This document shows, piece by piece, positions 43,027-52,434 of a DNA stretch of 64,000 nt. The stretch is from Mixta calida (GTDB lineage: Bacteria > Pseudomonadota > Gammaproteobacteria > Enterobacterales > Enterobacteriaceae). The notes beneath the pieces were generated by a model, which saw nothing but the letters and a program-made list of their open reading frames with translations, was not told where the DNA came from and made no database searches. Each line of letters starts with the position of its first letter. The stretch's first letter is position 1. A program made the position numbers and the translations under genes. Location of the stretch: the NCBI RefSeq assembly GCF_002953215.1, contig NZ_CP026378.1, forward strand, positions 2,710,540-2,774,539, written 5' to 3'.

Positions 43027-43929
43027 TTAAGCGCGCAGCTTCGCAATCAGATTTACCGCCAACAGCACGATCGACCCAATGATGAAGCCGATAACCAGGT
43101 TGGCGCCGTTTTCCAGCAGCGTGGCGATGAAGCCGCCAAAGCCTTCGCTGAAATGGGTAATGGCGTGATGCAGCGCCGGAACGCCATGCACCACGATGCC
43201 GCCGCCCACCAAAAACATCGCCAGCGTGCCGACCACCGACAAGATTTTCATCAGCCAGGGCGCCGCCACCAGCAGCATCCTGCCGATGCCCTGCGCCACC
43301 GCCGACGATTTCTCGCTCAGCCAGTAGCCGAGATCGTCCAGCTTAACGATGCCCGCCACGATGCCGTAAACGCCGATAGTCACCAGAATGGCGATGCCTG
43401 CCAGAACGATCACCTGGTTCAGCAGCGGCGCGTCGGACACAATGCCCAGGGTGATGGCGACGATTTCCGCCGAGAGAATAAAATCGGTGCGCACCGCGCC
43501 TTTGATTTTCTTTTTCTCATAGCCAGCCGGGTCCTGCTCCACCAGCTTCTTCAGCCGCAGCTGCCGCGCCTCCGGCGATTCGGCGTTCTTATCGCGATGC
43601 AGGCTGTGCATCACCTTTTCCACGCCTTCATAACAGAGATAAGCGCCGCCGATCATCAGCAACGGCGTAATCGCCCAGGGCGCGAAGGCGCTGATCACCA
43701 ACGCCAGCGGCACCAGGATCAGCTTATTTAAAAACGATCCTTTCGCGACGCCCCAGACCACCGGCAGTTCGCGGTTCGCCTTAACGCCCGACACCTGCTG
43801 CGCGTTCAGCGACAGATCGTCGCCCAGCACGCCTGCGGTTTTCTTCGCGGCGACCTTGCCCATAACGGAAATGTCATCCAGCAACGTCGCAATATCATCA
43901 AGCAATGTCAGTAAGCTACTTCCAGCCAA
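43027..43929 (-). CDS. yedI: YedI, DUF808 inner-membrane protein
   Basis: 300 residues, beginning [20 protein letters not shown] and continuing [45 protein letters not shown] (by borders), almost the E. coli YedI sequence. Several membrane helices occupy the rest, with a [16 protein letters not shown] loop. Function unknown. It sits in E. coli order between yodC and yedA. The upstream 89-residue gene is in the same direction 15 bases away. Confidence 0.95.
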   Translation of the reverse strand: MAGSSLLTLLDDIATLLDDISVMGKVAAKKTAGVLGDDLSLNAQQVSGVKANRELPVVWGVAKGSFLNKLILVPLALVISAFAPWAITPLLMIGGAYLCYEGVEKVMHSLHRDKNAESPEARQLRLKKLVEQDPAGYEKKKIKGAVRTDFILSAEIVAITLGIVSDAPLLNQVIVLAGIAILVTIGVYGIVAGIVKLDDLGYWLSEKSSAVAQGIGRMLLVAAPWLMKILSVVGTLAMFLVGGGIVVHGVPALHHAITHFSEGFGGFIATLLENGANLVIGFIIGSIVLLAVNLIAKLRA

Positions 43930-43944
43930 GTTAAATTCCTTATA

Positions 43945-44214
43945 TTACAGTTCATCATGCTGACAACAGGGGCAAACCTGTATCTCGCTGACCGCCATAT
44001 CAGCTATCCCTTCACAGTCCCACTCAACGCGCACCGGCCCTTCTCCGGCATGATGGTGCAGATATTTACTGACCGCGCTTTCCGTCATGCCGGTGATCTC
44101 TTCCGTCGCCACCAGCGTATCGCCAACATACACCCGCGCCGTCGCGCGCGTGTTGACCATGCGCTCTCCTTGTAGCTTATAGAGTCGCCGTACCGTCAGC
44201 TTAATGCTGGCCAT
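43945..44214 (-). CDS. Small protein with C-terminal CPCC motif
   Basis: 89 residues from ATG 44214; an internal ATG at 44160 (MVNTRATARVYVG) has the better-spaced ribosome binding site AAGGAG and would give 71 residues. The sequence VRVEWDCEGIADMAVSEIQVCPCCQHDEL ends with a CPCC zinc- or thiol-type motif. The N-terminal part (SIKLTVRRLYKL) reads as real coding sequence, so I keep the long form. I do not recognise the family. It lies 15 bases upstream of yedI and is probably co-transcribed. Confidence 0.6.
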   Translation of the reverse strand: MASIKLTVRRLYKLQGERMVNTRATARVYVGDTLVATEEITGMTESAVSKYLHHHAGEGPVRVEWDCEGIADMAVSEIQVCPCCQHDEL

Positions 44215-44374
44215 GCTCTCCCCAGAGTGTTCAGGCTAAAACAGCGATCTAAGCAATTATGGTTCGCTTTGGCAAACTTTGCGCCAAATCACACGGCGGC
44301 CCCGGCAAAAAAGCAGGTAATTTTGCCAGGATCATGGCAGATTAAAAGCCTTTTATTACAGACGGATTGAAAAA

Positions 44375-45289
44375 ATGTCGCGTTCCGCTGCCGCGCCGCT
44401 GCCCTTAGCGCTGGCGCTGTTTACTTTATATATTGTCTGGGGTTCTACCTATTTCGCCATTCGCCTCGGCGTGGAGAGCTGGCCGCCGATGATGCTGGCG
44501 GGGCTGCGCTTTTCGCTGGCCGGGCTGATTCTGCTGGCGTTCCTGCGCTGGCGCGGACAGCCGCTGCCGGGACGTCGGGCCGCGCTGAATGCGGGCCTGA
44601 TCGGTCTGCTGCTGCTGGCGGTCGGCAACGGTCTGGTGACGCTGGCGGAACATCAGCAGGTGCCCTCCGGCCTGGCGGCGGTGATGGTGGCGACGGTGCC
44701 GCTGTTTGCGATGTGCTTCAGCCGTCTGTTCGGCATTCGCACGCGAAAAATCGAATGGCTTGGCATTCTGGTCGGGCTGGCGGGCATTATGCTGCTGAAC
44801 AGCGGCGGCCACCTGGCGGGCAATCCACAGGGCGCGATTTTAGTGCTGATTGCGGCGCTCAGCTGGGCATTCGGTTCGGTGTTGGGGTCGCGCATCCTGC
44901 TGCCGCAGGGGGCGATGGCGGGCGCAATTGAGATGCTGGCGGCGGGCGCGGCGCTGCTGTTGGCCAGCGCGCTGAGCGGCGAACGCTTGAGTGCGCTGCC
45001 CGATCTTCAAGGTTTCCTGTCGTTAGGCTACCTGATGCTGTTCGGCTCGATTATCGCCATCAACGCCTATATGTATCTGATCCGCAACGTCTCGCCGGCG
45101 ATCGCCACCAGCTACGCCTACGTTAATCCGGTGGTAGCGGTGCTGCTCGGCACCTCATTCGGCGGCGAAACGCTTTCCCCGCGCGAATGGCTGGCGCTGG
45201 CGGTGATCATCTTCGCCGTGGTGCTGGTGACGCTGGGCAAAACGTTGTTCCCTGAGCGCCGCGCCGTCACCGAAGAAAACGACAGATAA
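44375..45289 (+). CDS. yedA: YedA, DMT-family (EamA) transporter
   Basis: 304 residues (306 in E. coli), ten membrane helices in two EamA repeats. It starts LPLALALFTLYIVWGSTYFAIRLGVESWPP (by borders), with TSYAYVNPVVAVLLG before the last helices. The substrate is unsettled; related DMT proteins export metabolites. It is convergent with vsr. Confidence 0.93.
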   Translation: MSRSAAAPLPLALALFTLYIVWGSTYFAIRLGVESWPPMMLAGLRFSLAGLILLAFLRWRGQPLPGRRAALNAGLIGLLLLAVGNGLVTLAEHQQVPSGLAAVMVATVPLFAMCFSRLFGIRTRKIEWLGILVGLAGIMLLNSGGHLAGNPQGAILVLIAALSWAFGSVLGSRILLPQGAMAGAIEMLAAGAALLLASALSGERLSALPDLQGFLSLGYLMLFGSIIAINAYMYLIRNVSPAIATSYAYVNPVVAVLLGTSFGGETLSPREWLALAVIIFAVVLVTLGKTLFPERRAVTEENDR

Positions 45290-45304
45290 TCCGTTTACCT
45301 GTGA

Positions 45305-45327
45305 AAAAGCCGGCCTTACCCGGTCGG
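45305..45327 (-). terminator. Terminator overlapping the vsr stop codon
   Basis: On the minus strand GCCGACC, loop GGGTAA, GGCCGGC followed by TTTTTC. The vsr TAA lies in the loop. It probably also stops yedA transcripts. Confidence 0.6.
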
Positions 45328-45798
45328 CAGCGTTAACGGATGCATTCCCTGGTGATCGATAGCGGCGTTGCTGTCGCTCGCCAGGAGCCACTCTTCCAGG
45401 CGGCTGATCATCGCCTCGTCATCCAGCTTCAGTTTGCCGCGCAGCGCGCATTCCCAAACCACCAGCACTTTCCACTGCTGCTGCGTCAGCTGGGCGATAT
45501 GCCGTCGGTCGCGCTCCACGTTGCTGCCTATCTTTCCCATCCAGAATGCGGTGCGGGTGGCGGGCACCTTAAACAGATAGCAATGATGGTGATGCCAGAA
45601 ACAGCCGTGAACAAAAATAATCGCCCGCTGTTCATCAAGGACAAAATCGGGCCGTCCCGCCAGATTCTTATCCTGTACCCGGTAGTGAAAGCCGCGATCG
45701 GTCAGCAGCTCGCCCAGACGCTGTTCAATGGCAGTATCGCGCGTGCGGATCGCGCGCATATTTTTGCTGCGTACGGCGGCGGAATGCACATCGGCCAT
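45316..45798 (-). CDS. vsr: Vsr, very-short-patch repair endonuclease
   Basis: 160 residues, matching E. coli Vsr throughout: RSKNMRAIRTRDTAIEQRL, GRPDFVLDEQRAIIFVHGCFWHHHHCYLFKVPATRTAFW (by borders) with the catalytic Asp and the structural His/Cys zinc ligands. It nicks 5' of the mismatched T in CT(A/T)GG, repairing deaminated Dcm sites. Start MADVHSAAV with GGAGATATTGCT upstream. Unlike E. coli, where vsr overlaps dcm, it is separated from dcm by an opposing gene. Confidence 0.96.
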   Translation of the reverse strand: MADVHSAAVRSKNMRAIRTRDTAIEQRLGELLTDRGFHYRVQDKNLAGRPDFVLDEQRAIIFVHGCFWHHHHCYLFKVPATRTAFWMGKIGSNVERDRRHIAQLTQQQWKVLVVWECALRGKLKLDDEAMISRLEEWLLASDSNAAIDHQGMHPLTLPTG

Positions 45799-45939
45799 AG
45801 CAATATCTCCTTGTTGTCTGTTAACAGTGTATGCGCCGTCGGGAGAAACCGGCAAACCGCCGCTGCGTCTGCCGCAATAATTTACAAGCCAACCGTTGCG
45901 CAAACTGCCAAACTGAATTTTTTGTTGAGGAGAAGAGAG

Positions 45940-46661
45940 ATGACGCACCTGCTATGCCATACCGGTCCTGAGACGACGCGCTGCGACGCGAAAATTACCG
46001 CCTGGGGAGAGGATGAAAAGGGAAACTGGATCGCCGTCGACCGCACGGTTTTTATCCGCAGGGCGGCGGCCGGATGTCCGACCGCGGCACGCTGACGCTG
46101 GGCGAACAAACGCTGACGTGCCAGCTGGCGCTGCAACGCGACGGCGCGGTGCGCCACTACCTGACGGATCTGCCGGATAACCTTAAACCTGAAGCGCCGC
46201 TGCGGCTGGCTATCGATGCGCCCTTTCGTCTGATGGCGTCACGCTCGCACAGCGCCGGGCATCTGATTTCGCATGTGGTGGAAACGCTGCGTCCCGGCCT
46301 CATTCCCGACAAGGGCCACCACTTTTTGCCGGGCGCGTACGTGGCGTTTCAGGGCGAACTGGCTGACGACGCGGAACGTTTTTTACGACTGGTGCAGCAG
46401 CAGGTCGAGGCCGCCATCGCCGCTTCGCTGCCTGTTCGCATCGGCGCCGGTTCATTTAGCGATATCGCCGCGCTGCGTCCCGAACTGGCGGATAAGATCC
46501 CGCAGCAGGCGCAGATCCGCACCGTGACCATTGGCGACTATCGCCCCTTCGCCTGCGGCGGCACGCATGTCCCCCACAGCGGCGCGATCGGCGCGCTGGC
46601 GCTGCGGAAAATCAAAGTGAAGAACGGCATGCGCATCAGCTATGAGCTGTTAACTGACTGA
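45940..46661 (+). pseudogene. AlaX-type alanyl-tRNA editing protein, frameshifted at a T5 run
   Basis: The first frame (from ATG 45940, good AGGAGAAGAGAG site) reads MTHLLCHTGPETTRCDAKIT and continues to WIAVDRTVF, then derails at the five T residues 46049-46053. With one more T it continues YPQGGGRMSDRGTLTLG, the conserved FYPxGGGQ-x-D-x-G of AlaX/AlaRS editing domains, into the second frame ending at 46661. The zinc ligands are present: SRSHSAGH (His-x3-His) and CGGTH (Cys-x3-His). The intact 240-residue protein would hydrolyse mischarged Ser-/Gly-tRNA(Ala). It lies between vsr and dcm on the opposite strand. Confidence 0.85.
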
Positions 46662-46673
46662 AGGCGACGCTGA

Positions 46674-48083
46674 TTATCGCTTGCTTACCGCCTCGGCGAT
46701 CCAGGGCCGCAGCAGCTGCGCCACGGCGGCAAAGACCGGCACAATCACCGAGTTGCCGAACTGGCGATAGGCCTGCGTATCGGATACCGGAATGCGGAAC
46801 GGCTGGCCTTCCGGCGTCTCGAAACCCATCAGCCGGGCGCATTCGCGCGGCGTCAGCCGCCGTGGCCGCCGCTGCTGATTATCGGGATGATCGAAATCCG
46901 CCTCGCCGAGGGCGCGATCCCAACCGCGGTCGATCAGGATCTCCGAGCCATCTTTGTAATAGCGCGCCGAAAGGGTGCGCACCACGCCGTGCGTGCTGGC
47001 AGGATCGAACAGGCCAAAGCCGAAGCCGTTGCCGCGCGCCTGATGCTTACGCGCATAGTTATAGAGATACTTCCAGAGCGTCGGCGTCAGGATATATTTT
47101 TCATCGACCTGCGGCTCCAGCAGCTCCGCCAGCGTACGACGACGCTGCGGCCAGTAGCGGGCGATATCGCGCAGCGTAAAGCCCGGCTTCAGCCCCAGCT
47201 CGCGGCGAAAGCCCACCAGCACAATGCGTTCACGGTGCTGCGGCAGAAAATGCTGGCCATCGATGATTTTCGGGTCTGGCCCGACGGCATCGGCGTCCGC
47301 CACCTCATAGCCCAGCTCATCCAGCGTCTGCATTATAATGCGGAAGGTGTTGCCCTTATCGTGGCTTTTCAGATTCTTCACGTTCTCCAGCACGAAGATG
47401 GCTGGCTTCTTGGCGGCGATAATGCGCGCCACATCGAAAAAGAGCGTGCCCTGCGCCTCGCAGGCGAAACCGTGCGCACGGCCCAGCGCGTTTTTTTTGG
47501 AAACGCCGGCCAGCGAAAAAGGCTGGCAGGGAAAGCCCGCCAGCAGCACGTCATGATCGGGAACCGTCTCATCGATATGCCGCCAGGCGGTCTGCTCATC
47601 GACGTCGGCGCGCTGACTTAACGTGACGTCGCGGATATCCTGATTAAAGCGGTGCTGCTGTTCATCACAGTACCAGTTAGCTTTATAGGTGCGCACCGCA
47701 TGTTTGTTCCATTCGCTGGTAAATACGCACTGGCCGCCGATCGCTTCAAAGCCGCTGCGAATGCCGCCGATGCCGGCGAAAAGATCGATAAAGCGAAAAG
47801 CATAGTTGGGATGATGCGCGGGCGGCGCGGGCAGCATCTGCCGCAGCTGCGCTGTTTCTTCATCAGTCAGCAAACGCGACTGACCCTGGCCGTTTTGCCA
47901 GCGAGTGAGCGATTCGCGCGTCCATTCATACTGGCCGAGCTGGCGCAAACGGGCCGCCACGGTTTTCCGATCGTATACCGCCAGCACCTTTTCTAGTAGC
48001 TGCATATCCTCAATGCGCTTTTTCTGCGCATCAGCCTGCGCCTGTTGCGCCAGCGGCGGCGCCAGTTCGTCAAATTCGCTCAT
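46674..48083 (-). CDS. dcm: Dcm, DNA cytosine methyltransferase (CCWGG)
   Basis: 469 residues, like E. coli Dcm (472). C5-MTase motifs: [34 protein letters not shown] with the catalytic Cys, [26 protein letters not shown], and [17 protein letters not shown]. The N-terminal 80 residues match the Dcm-specific extension ([24 protein letters not shown], by borders). It methylates the second C of CCWGG. The paired repair gene vsr is nearby. Confidence 0.95.
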   Translation of the reverse strand: MSEFDELAPPLAQQAQADAQKKRIEDMQLLEKVLAVYDRKTVAARLRQLGQYEWTRESLTRWQNGQGQSRLLTDEETAQLRQMLPAPPAHHPNYAFRFIDLFAGIGGIRSGFEAIGGQCVFTSEWNKHAVRTYKANWYCDEQQHRFNQDIRDVTLSQRADVDEQTAWRHIDETVPDHDVLLAGFPCQPFSLAGVSKKNALGRAHGFACEAQGTLFFDVARIIAAKKPAIFVLENVKNLKSHDKGNTFRIIMQTLDELGYEVADADAVGPDPKIIDGQHFLPQHRERIVLVGFRRELGLKPGFTLRDIARYWPQRRRTLAELLEPQVDEKYILTPTLWKYLYNYARKHQARGNGFGFGLFDPASTHGVVRTLSARYYKDGSEILIDRGWDRALGEADFDHPDNQQRRPRRLTPRECARLMGFETPEGQPFRIPVSDTQAYRQFGNSVIVPVFAAVAQLLRPWIAEAVSKR

Positions 48084-48268
48084 AACTTTGCTGTTCAGGA
48101 AAAAAGTGGCGCAAGTGTAACATCTGTTTGACCCGGCGCTCCATCAGTTAGCGACGCGCCTTGCCGGGTTTGCGAAGTGACAAGCCCTGGATGCGCGCCA
48201 TGCTGGCGATGAAGAAAATTAACCTCGCCGTTTCTGCCTGCGATTTGTCTTAATTCAGCCAGAGAAAC

Positions 48269-48295
48269 TAAAACTGCTTTCGGCGCGGCCGCTGT
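48269..48295 (+). promoter_or_regulatory. Weak sigma-28-like promoter of the third chemoreceptor gene
   Basis: TAAAACTG (48269-48276), 11-base spacer, GCCGCTGT (48288-48295). The -35 and the GCCG part fit the FliA consensus, but the ATAA end does not. Confidence 0.4.
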
Positions 48296-48350
48296 CACAA
48301 AATTGACATCGGCCGCGCCAATACTCCTTTTTATTTTTTTGGAAAGGATT

Positions 48351-49946
48351 ATGTCGCTACTATCAGTGCTTCCCCTGCGTCTGTCGCGCCTGGCGCGTCG
48401 TCCCGCTTTTCGCTTGCCCGCCTTTTTATTCAGTCTCAGCGGCGGATTCTGGACCTTTCTGGCTCTGTTTTGCCTGTTGCAGTGCGCCAGCGTGCTGATG
48501 ATTACCCTGTCGGTGAATCACAGCCACGCCACGGTGGAAACCGCGCGGCAGCTGCATACCCGTCAGGCGCTGCTGGAAAACGCGCGCGTCGCGCTGCTGA
48601 CCGCCAGCGACAACAGCCATCGCGCCGGCATCTGGTTTATGCAGGATAAGGAGACCGGATCGGTCGACAGCTGGAAGCCGCTCGCAGCCAGCGCGGCGAC
48701 GGCGTTGGCCGAGGCGCAGTCGCTGTTCTCCCGCTACGGCGCGCCGAAGGAGAGCGCGCTGTCGCAGAGCTTCAATCAGCTGACGGAAGGGTTGCAGGAG
48801 CAGCTGAAAAGCCTCAACGACAACACGATCGACGGCTTTTTTATGGTGCCGATGGAGGCGTTTCAACAGCAGTTCAGCGAGGCATGGCGCGCCACGCTGA
48901 CCGAGGCCGATCGTCAGGCTGGCGTAACCAACGACGCGACGCTGCATTCGCTGACCGAAAGCCGCAACCTGCTGCTGTTCTTCTCGCTGCTGTTGCTGGC
49001 GATGCTGGCGACGGCGGGATGGCTGCTGCTGCGCGGCGTGCTGCGGCCGCTGAATCAGGCGGCCAGCGAGCTGAAACATATCGCCATCGGCAATTTGAAT
49101 CAGCCGCTGGCGCAGCGCGGCCGCCAGTCGCATGAGATGGCGCAGCTGTGGCAGGCGATGACGCAGATGCAGCAGGGATTGCAGCATATCGTGCGCGAAA
49201 TCAACGCTATTGCTGACGCGGTGATGCAGAGCGCGGAAGGCATGGTGCGGCAGAGCGACACGCTTAACCACAGCAATCAGCAGCAGAGCAGCGCCTTTGC
49301 CCATATCTCCGCGCGCCTGTCGCGCATGGCTGAAGAGGTAGAGAACAGCAGCCGCTTTACCCATCATGCCACTCAACAGGTGCAGCATACCGACAGCCTG
49401 ACGCAGCGCTGCGGCGAAATGGTGAGTCAGGTCGATACGCATATGCAGGATATCGTGCTGGCCTCCGGCGAAATCGCCGGCATCGTCAATCTGCTGGAAG
49501 GGTTGTCGTTGCAAACGCGAATGCTGGCGCTGAATGCGGCGATCGAATCGGCGCATGCCGGCGTCTACGGACGCGGTTTTTCCGTGGTGGCTAAAGAGAT
49601 TGGCCTGCTGTCGAACCAGAGCAGCCATTCCACGCGCGAGATCGATCGCCGCATTCAGCATACGCATCAGCATATCGCTACCGGGTCGGAACGCGTGCAG
49701 GCGCTGGAGGCGCTCTATGGCGAGATCCGCACCGAGGTGTCGGGCGTTGTGGTGCTGTTAGCGGAGCTGGAGCAGAACGCGGCGGCGCAAAGCCAGCGCG
49801 TTGGTAAGATCGCTGCGGAGATTGCGCGCATGGCGCAACAGGTGGAAGAGAACGAAGCGCTGTCGCAGCAAAGCGCCCTCGCCTCACAAACGTTGATCCA
49901 ACAGGCGCAGCGCCTTTCGCAAAGCGTGCGCCAGTTCAGTCTGTAG
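48351..49946 (+). CDS. Methyl-accepting chemotaxis-like protein (divergent)
   Basis: 531 residues from MSLLSV (AAAGGA upstream). TM1 is at about 25-50 (FWTFLALFCLLQCASVLMITL, by borders), a Tar-like periplasmic helical bundle follows, then TM2 (LLLFFSLLLLAMLATAGWLLL, by borders) and HAMP. The signalling tip reads EGLSLQTRMLALNAAIESAHAG, instead of the usual [22 protein letters not shown]. This substitutes residues that contact CheA/CheW. No NWETF tail. It may be a receptor with reduced kinase coupling or a specialised partner. Confidence 0.88.
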   Translation: MSLLSVLPLRLSRLARRPAFRLPAFLFSLSGGFWTFLALFCLLQCASVLMITLSVNHSHATVETARQLHTRQALLENARVALLTASDNSHRAGIWFMQDKETGSVDSWKPLAASAATALAEAQSLFSRYGAPKESALSQSFNQLTEGLQEQLKSLNDNTIDGFFMVPMEAFQQQFSEAWRATLTEADRQAGVTNDATLHSLTESRNLLLFFSLLLLAMLATAGWLLLRGVLRPLNQAASELKHIAIGNLNQPLAQRGRQSHEMAQLWQAMTQMQQGLQHIVREINAIADAVMQSAEGMVRQSDTLNHSNQQQSSAFAHISARLSRMAEEVENSSRFTHHATQQVQHTDSLTQRCGEMVSQVDTHMQDIVLASGEIAGIVNLLEGLSLQTRMLALNAAIESAHAGVYGRGFSVVAKEIGLLSNQSSHSTREIDRRIQHTHQHIATGSERVQALEALYGEIRTEVSGVVVLLAELEQNAAAQSQRVGKIAAEIARMAQQVEENEALSQQSALASQTLIQQAQRLSQSVRQFSL

Positions 49947-50255
49947 CTACTTCTTCTTTTTGTTTTTCTTCAGCAGCGAACGGATCTGTTTCAGTTCGCT
50001 GCTGGTCAGCTGCGGCGCCTCATCTTCCTGCGCCGCTTCCGGCACGCTTTCCTGCGCCGCCTCCGGGAAAGTTTCCTGCACGCCTTCCTGGGTGTGCTGG
50101 GAATCGATCGCCGGATGCGGTTGAGTCAACAGGCTGGCTTGCAAACGCTGGCTGACTTCCTGACTCAGCGAAAGCTGGTTTTCCAGCGCCAACGTTTTCA
50201 GGGTCTCTTTTAAGGCGGGATCAATTTTAATCGTTAAGCTAACCGTGTCAGTCAT
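49947..50255 (-). CDS. Ribbon-helix-helix protein with charged tail
   Basis: 102 residues. The N terminus (MTDTVSLTIKIDPALKETLKTLALENQLSLSQEVSQRL, by borders) is an Arc/MetJ-type ribbon-helix-helix DNA-binding motif. A Gln/Glu/Pro-rich linker with imperfect PEAAQE repeats follows, then a lysine-rich end (KQIRSLLKKNKKKK). AGGAGG six bases before ATG 50255 decides the start. It could be a local transcription regulator or a nucleoid-type protein. Its stop abuts the chemoreceptor stop. Target unknown. Confidence 0.75.
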   Translation of the reverse strand: MTDTVSLTIKIDPALKETLKTLALENQLSLSQEVSQRLQASLLTQPHPAIDSQHTQEGVQETFPEAAQESVPEAAQEDEAPQLTSSELKQIRSLLKKNKKKK

Positions 50256-50324
50256 ACCATTCCTCCTGGTTGTTTGGGTCAACGTAGCGGAACGGGATAG
50301 AATTTAACATACTGTCACAAAAAT

Positions 50325-51032
50325 TTAATATTCATCCATCACCGGCGTAAAGTCGCGCAATACAGATTCATCCAGCGAAACCAGATCGCCCTGCAGCTCG
50401 GCGCACAGCTTAGCCATATAGGTGACCAGAAACGCGACGTTGTGTTGCGCCAGACGTTTCCCTTCTGCGGTCTGCATCGTGTCGGGCAGACGCAGCAGCT
50501 TCTTCTGAAAGTGATCCAGCGTCCAGCTGGCATCATCCAGTTGACGATCGCGTCCTAACGGATCGTCGCTGTCGAACAGCGCCCTGCCCAACGCGCCTGA
50601 GGTGTAGAACACCCGCGCCAGCCCGATGGCGCCCAGCGATTCCAGCCGATCCGCATCCTGCACAATGCGCGCTTCCAGCGTTTCCGGCTTAATGCCGGCG
50701 CTGAAGCTGTGCGCCTGTATCGCGTGGGCCACGGCGTTATGCAGTTCAACGGGAAAATCGATAAAATCTTCGCTCAGAATACGGCGCGTTTCCACCGCCG
50801 CCTTGCTGGAGGCGAGATGCCGCTGCGGATGATTCTTCGGCAGGTTGACAACATCGTGAAAATAGCAGGCGGTTAACACCACCAGCGGGTCCGCCTCGGT
50901 GCCCTGCATAATATGCTGCGCGGTTTTCCAGACACGACGAAAATGCGCGATGTCGTGCGCCTTATCATCCTGCGGCCAGGAGGTATGCAGCCAGTTTTCA
51001 AAGCGGGATTGCCAGAGTGTCAGGGACATCAT
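50325..51032 (-). CDS. yedJ: YedJ, HD-domain phosphohydrolase
   Basis: 235 residues (231 in E. coli). The HD metal motif is present: [32 protein letters not shown] and [20 protein letters not shown] supply His, His-Asp and Asp. The substrate is unknown; HD proteins act on nucleotides or phosphate esters. It lies after dcm as in E. coli, with a chemoreceptor and a ribbon-helix-helix gene inserted between. Confidence 0.93.
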   Translation of the reverse strand: MMSLTLWQSRFENWLHTSWPQDDKAHDIAHFRRVWKTAQHIMQGTEADPLVVLTACYFHDVVNLPKNHPQRHLASSKAAVETRRILSEDFIDFPVELHNAVAHAIQAHSFSAGIKPETLEARIVQDADRLESLGAIGLARVFYTSGALGRALFDSDDPLGRDRQLDDASWTLDHFQKKLLRLPDTMQTAEGKRLAQHNVAFLVTYMAKLCAELQGDLVSLDESVLRDFTPVMDEY

Positions 51033-51665
51033 CTACTCCTTCTTATTATTAGCGGAGATGCTGAATGGCGAGACGGTAAACAAGCGTGGAGCGATAGATC
51101 TGTTGCGGATATACCGTTCTTTTGTGACAACGTAATGACGCCATCGACATTGTCACTTGTGTAAGTCTTTCATTAAAATTGCGATCTACATCAAGTTATA
51201 GTGACCACCCTACAAAATAACAACATCAATGCAACATCCTTCTTTTCCCGTCTCTCAGGATATCTCCTAAAAAATATAAGAAATCGTAATGATGCATGCA
51301 TAAATCAGACAACAGGAGTACTGCATGTCCGACCAGCCTGTGCGATATTGTTGCCGTCGTGACTTAAGTCAAACTAATTAACGAAAACGGTGTCTCTGCG
51401 CATTACAGCCAGGTAAGCTACTGTAAAAATATACAATAAAGCACTGAGACGCGTATGTCATTTATCGTAAACGGTAATATTTTCTGACGGGGAGACGTCA
51501 GTCCCCTTTTCCCTGACAGGCGGTGCAGTTTGATAAGGGGTTCTCATGAATAATTATTGAAATGATTGCCCCCTTTTATCATGAGTAATGTTAGGATTTA
51601 TCTTATTGCCTGTTCCACACAGTCATTACCGGGTACTTAAGAAAAGAAGAAAAACGAGGTATATC
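51033..51665. other. Long intergenic region before the ASCH-like gene
   Basis: 633 bases, AT-rich, with the 18-residue ORF at 51325. A hairpin GGGGA-GACGTCAG-TCCCC followed by TTTTCC is found at about 51490-51512. A ten-codon ORF MSFIVNGNIF at 51454 has no clear ribosome binding site. The rest contains no gene or RNA I can recognise. Confidence 0.4.
51325..51381 (+). CDS. Putative 18-residue leader peptide ORF
   Basis: ATG TCC GAC ... TAA encodes MSDQPVRYCCRRDLSQTN. AGGAG lies seven bases before the ATG, a better ribosome binding site than many genes here have. It is followed about 100 bases later by a terminator-like hairpin and then by the ASCH-like gene. The tandem Cys-Cys-Arg-Arg codons invite comparison with attenuator peptides, but this is speculative. 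Confidence 0.35.
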   Translation: MSDQPVRYCCRRDLSQTN

Positions 51666-52328
51666 ATGAAAGAAAGGCCAATTCTGTTCTCTGAACAACG
51701 CGTGCGCGCCCTGTTGGCAGGCCAGCAAACTCAAACCCGGCGGATTATGAAGTCGCAGCCTTTCGGCCCCGGACAGGATAATCACGAAGGGTGCTATGTC
51801 GTTGACGTGACCAGCAACTATCTCCACGGCAAAAAGATGATGAGCATGGCGAACCTGAGCTATCAGTGTCCTTATGGCCAGCCGGGCGATCGGCTGTGGG
51901 TGCGCGAAACCTGGCGCGGCCCGATTGTGCCGACGGCGGAGCTGGAGGCCTATGAACGCGCGCCCGCTAATTTCCGTCAGGCGAAATATTGCCAGTATCG
52001 CGCCGACAGCCGCGAGTTAGGGCAGCAGCATGACGAGGAGAGCGAAACCTTCGGCTGGCAGACCGGCATCCATATGCCGCGCTGGGCCAGCCGCATCGAT
52101 CTGTTGATTACCGGCGTGCGCGCGGAGCGCATTCAGGAGATCAGCGATGATGACGTTATGGCGGAAGGCGTGCAGACCGATTCACATTTCCTGAACCACT
52201 TTTTCACCATGAACCATGAATCGATCGCCCCGAAAGAGGCCTACCGCAAAGCCTGGGAAAAACAGTACGGCGGCACCAGTTGGGAAGTGAATCCGTGGGT
52301 ATGGGTGATCGAATTTCGCCGCGTCTGA
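51666..52328 (+). CDS. ASCH-domain-like, phage-type protein
   Basis: 220 residues beginning MKERPILFSEQRVRALLAGQ, then TQTRRIMK. This start, the CPYGQPGDRLWVRETW strand and the HMPRWASRIDLLITGVRAERIQEISDDDVMAEGV region (by borders), with a final NPWVWVIEF, are typical of the phage/prophage proteins of the ASCH (PUA-like) group. They are thought to bind RNA or modified nucleic acid. It has GAGG before the ATG and stands alone, probably a captured phage gene. No catalytic role can be assigned. Confidence 0.7.
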   Translation: MKERPILFSEQRVRALLAGQQTQTRRIMKSQPFGPGQDNHEGCYVVDVTSNYLHGKKMMSMANLSYQCPYGQPGDRLWVRETWRGPIVPTAELEAYERAPANFRQAKYCQYRADSRELGQQHDEESETFGWQTGIHMPRWASRIDLLITGVRAERIQEISDDDVMAEGVQTDSHFLNHFFTMNHESIAPKEAYRKAWEKQYGGTSWEVNPWVWVIEFRRV

Positions 52329-52434
52329 TCGCAGGCTGTGACGTCTTTCCGCTTTAGCGCGTTCAACGGTTGCGTGAAAAGTCGGGCTGCGGCATGGTAC
52401 GCCGTTAATAACGTTTCGCCGAGTGAGTATTGCG

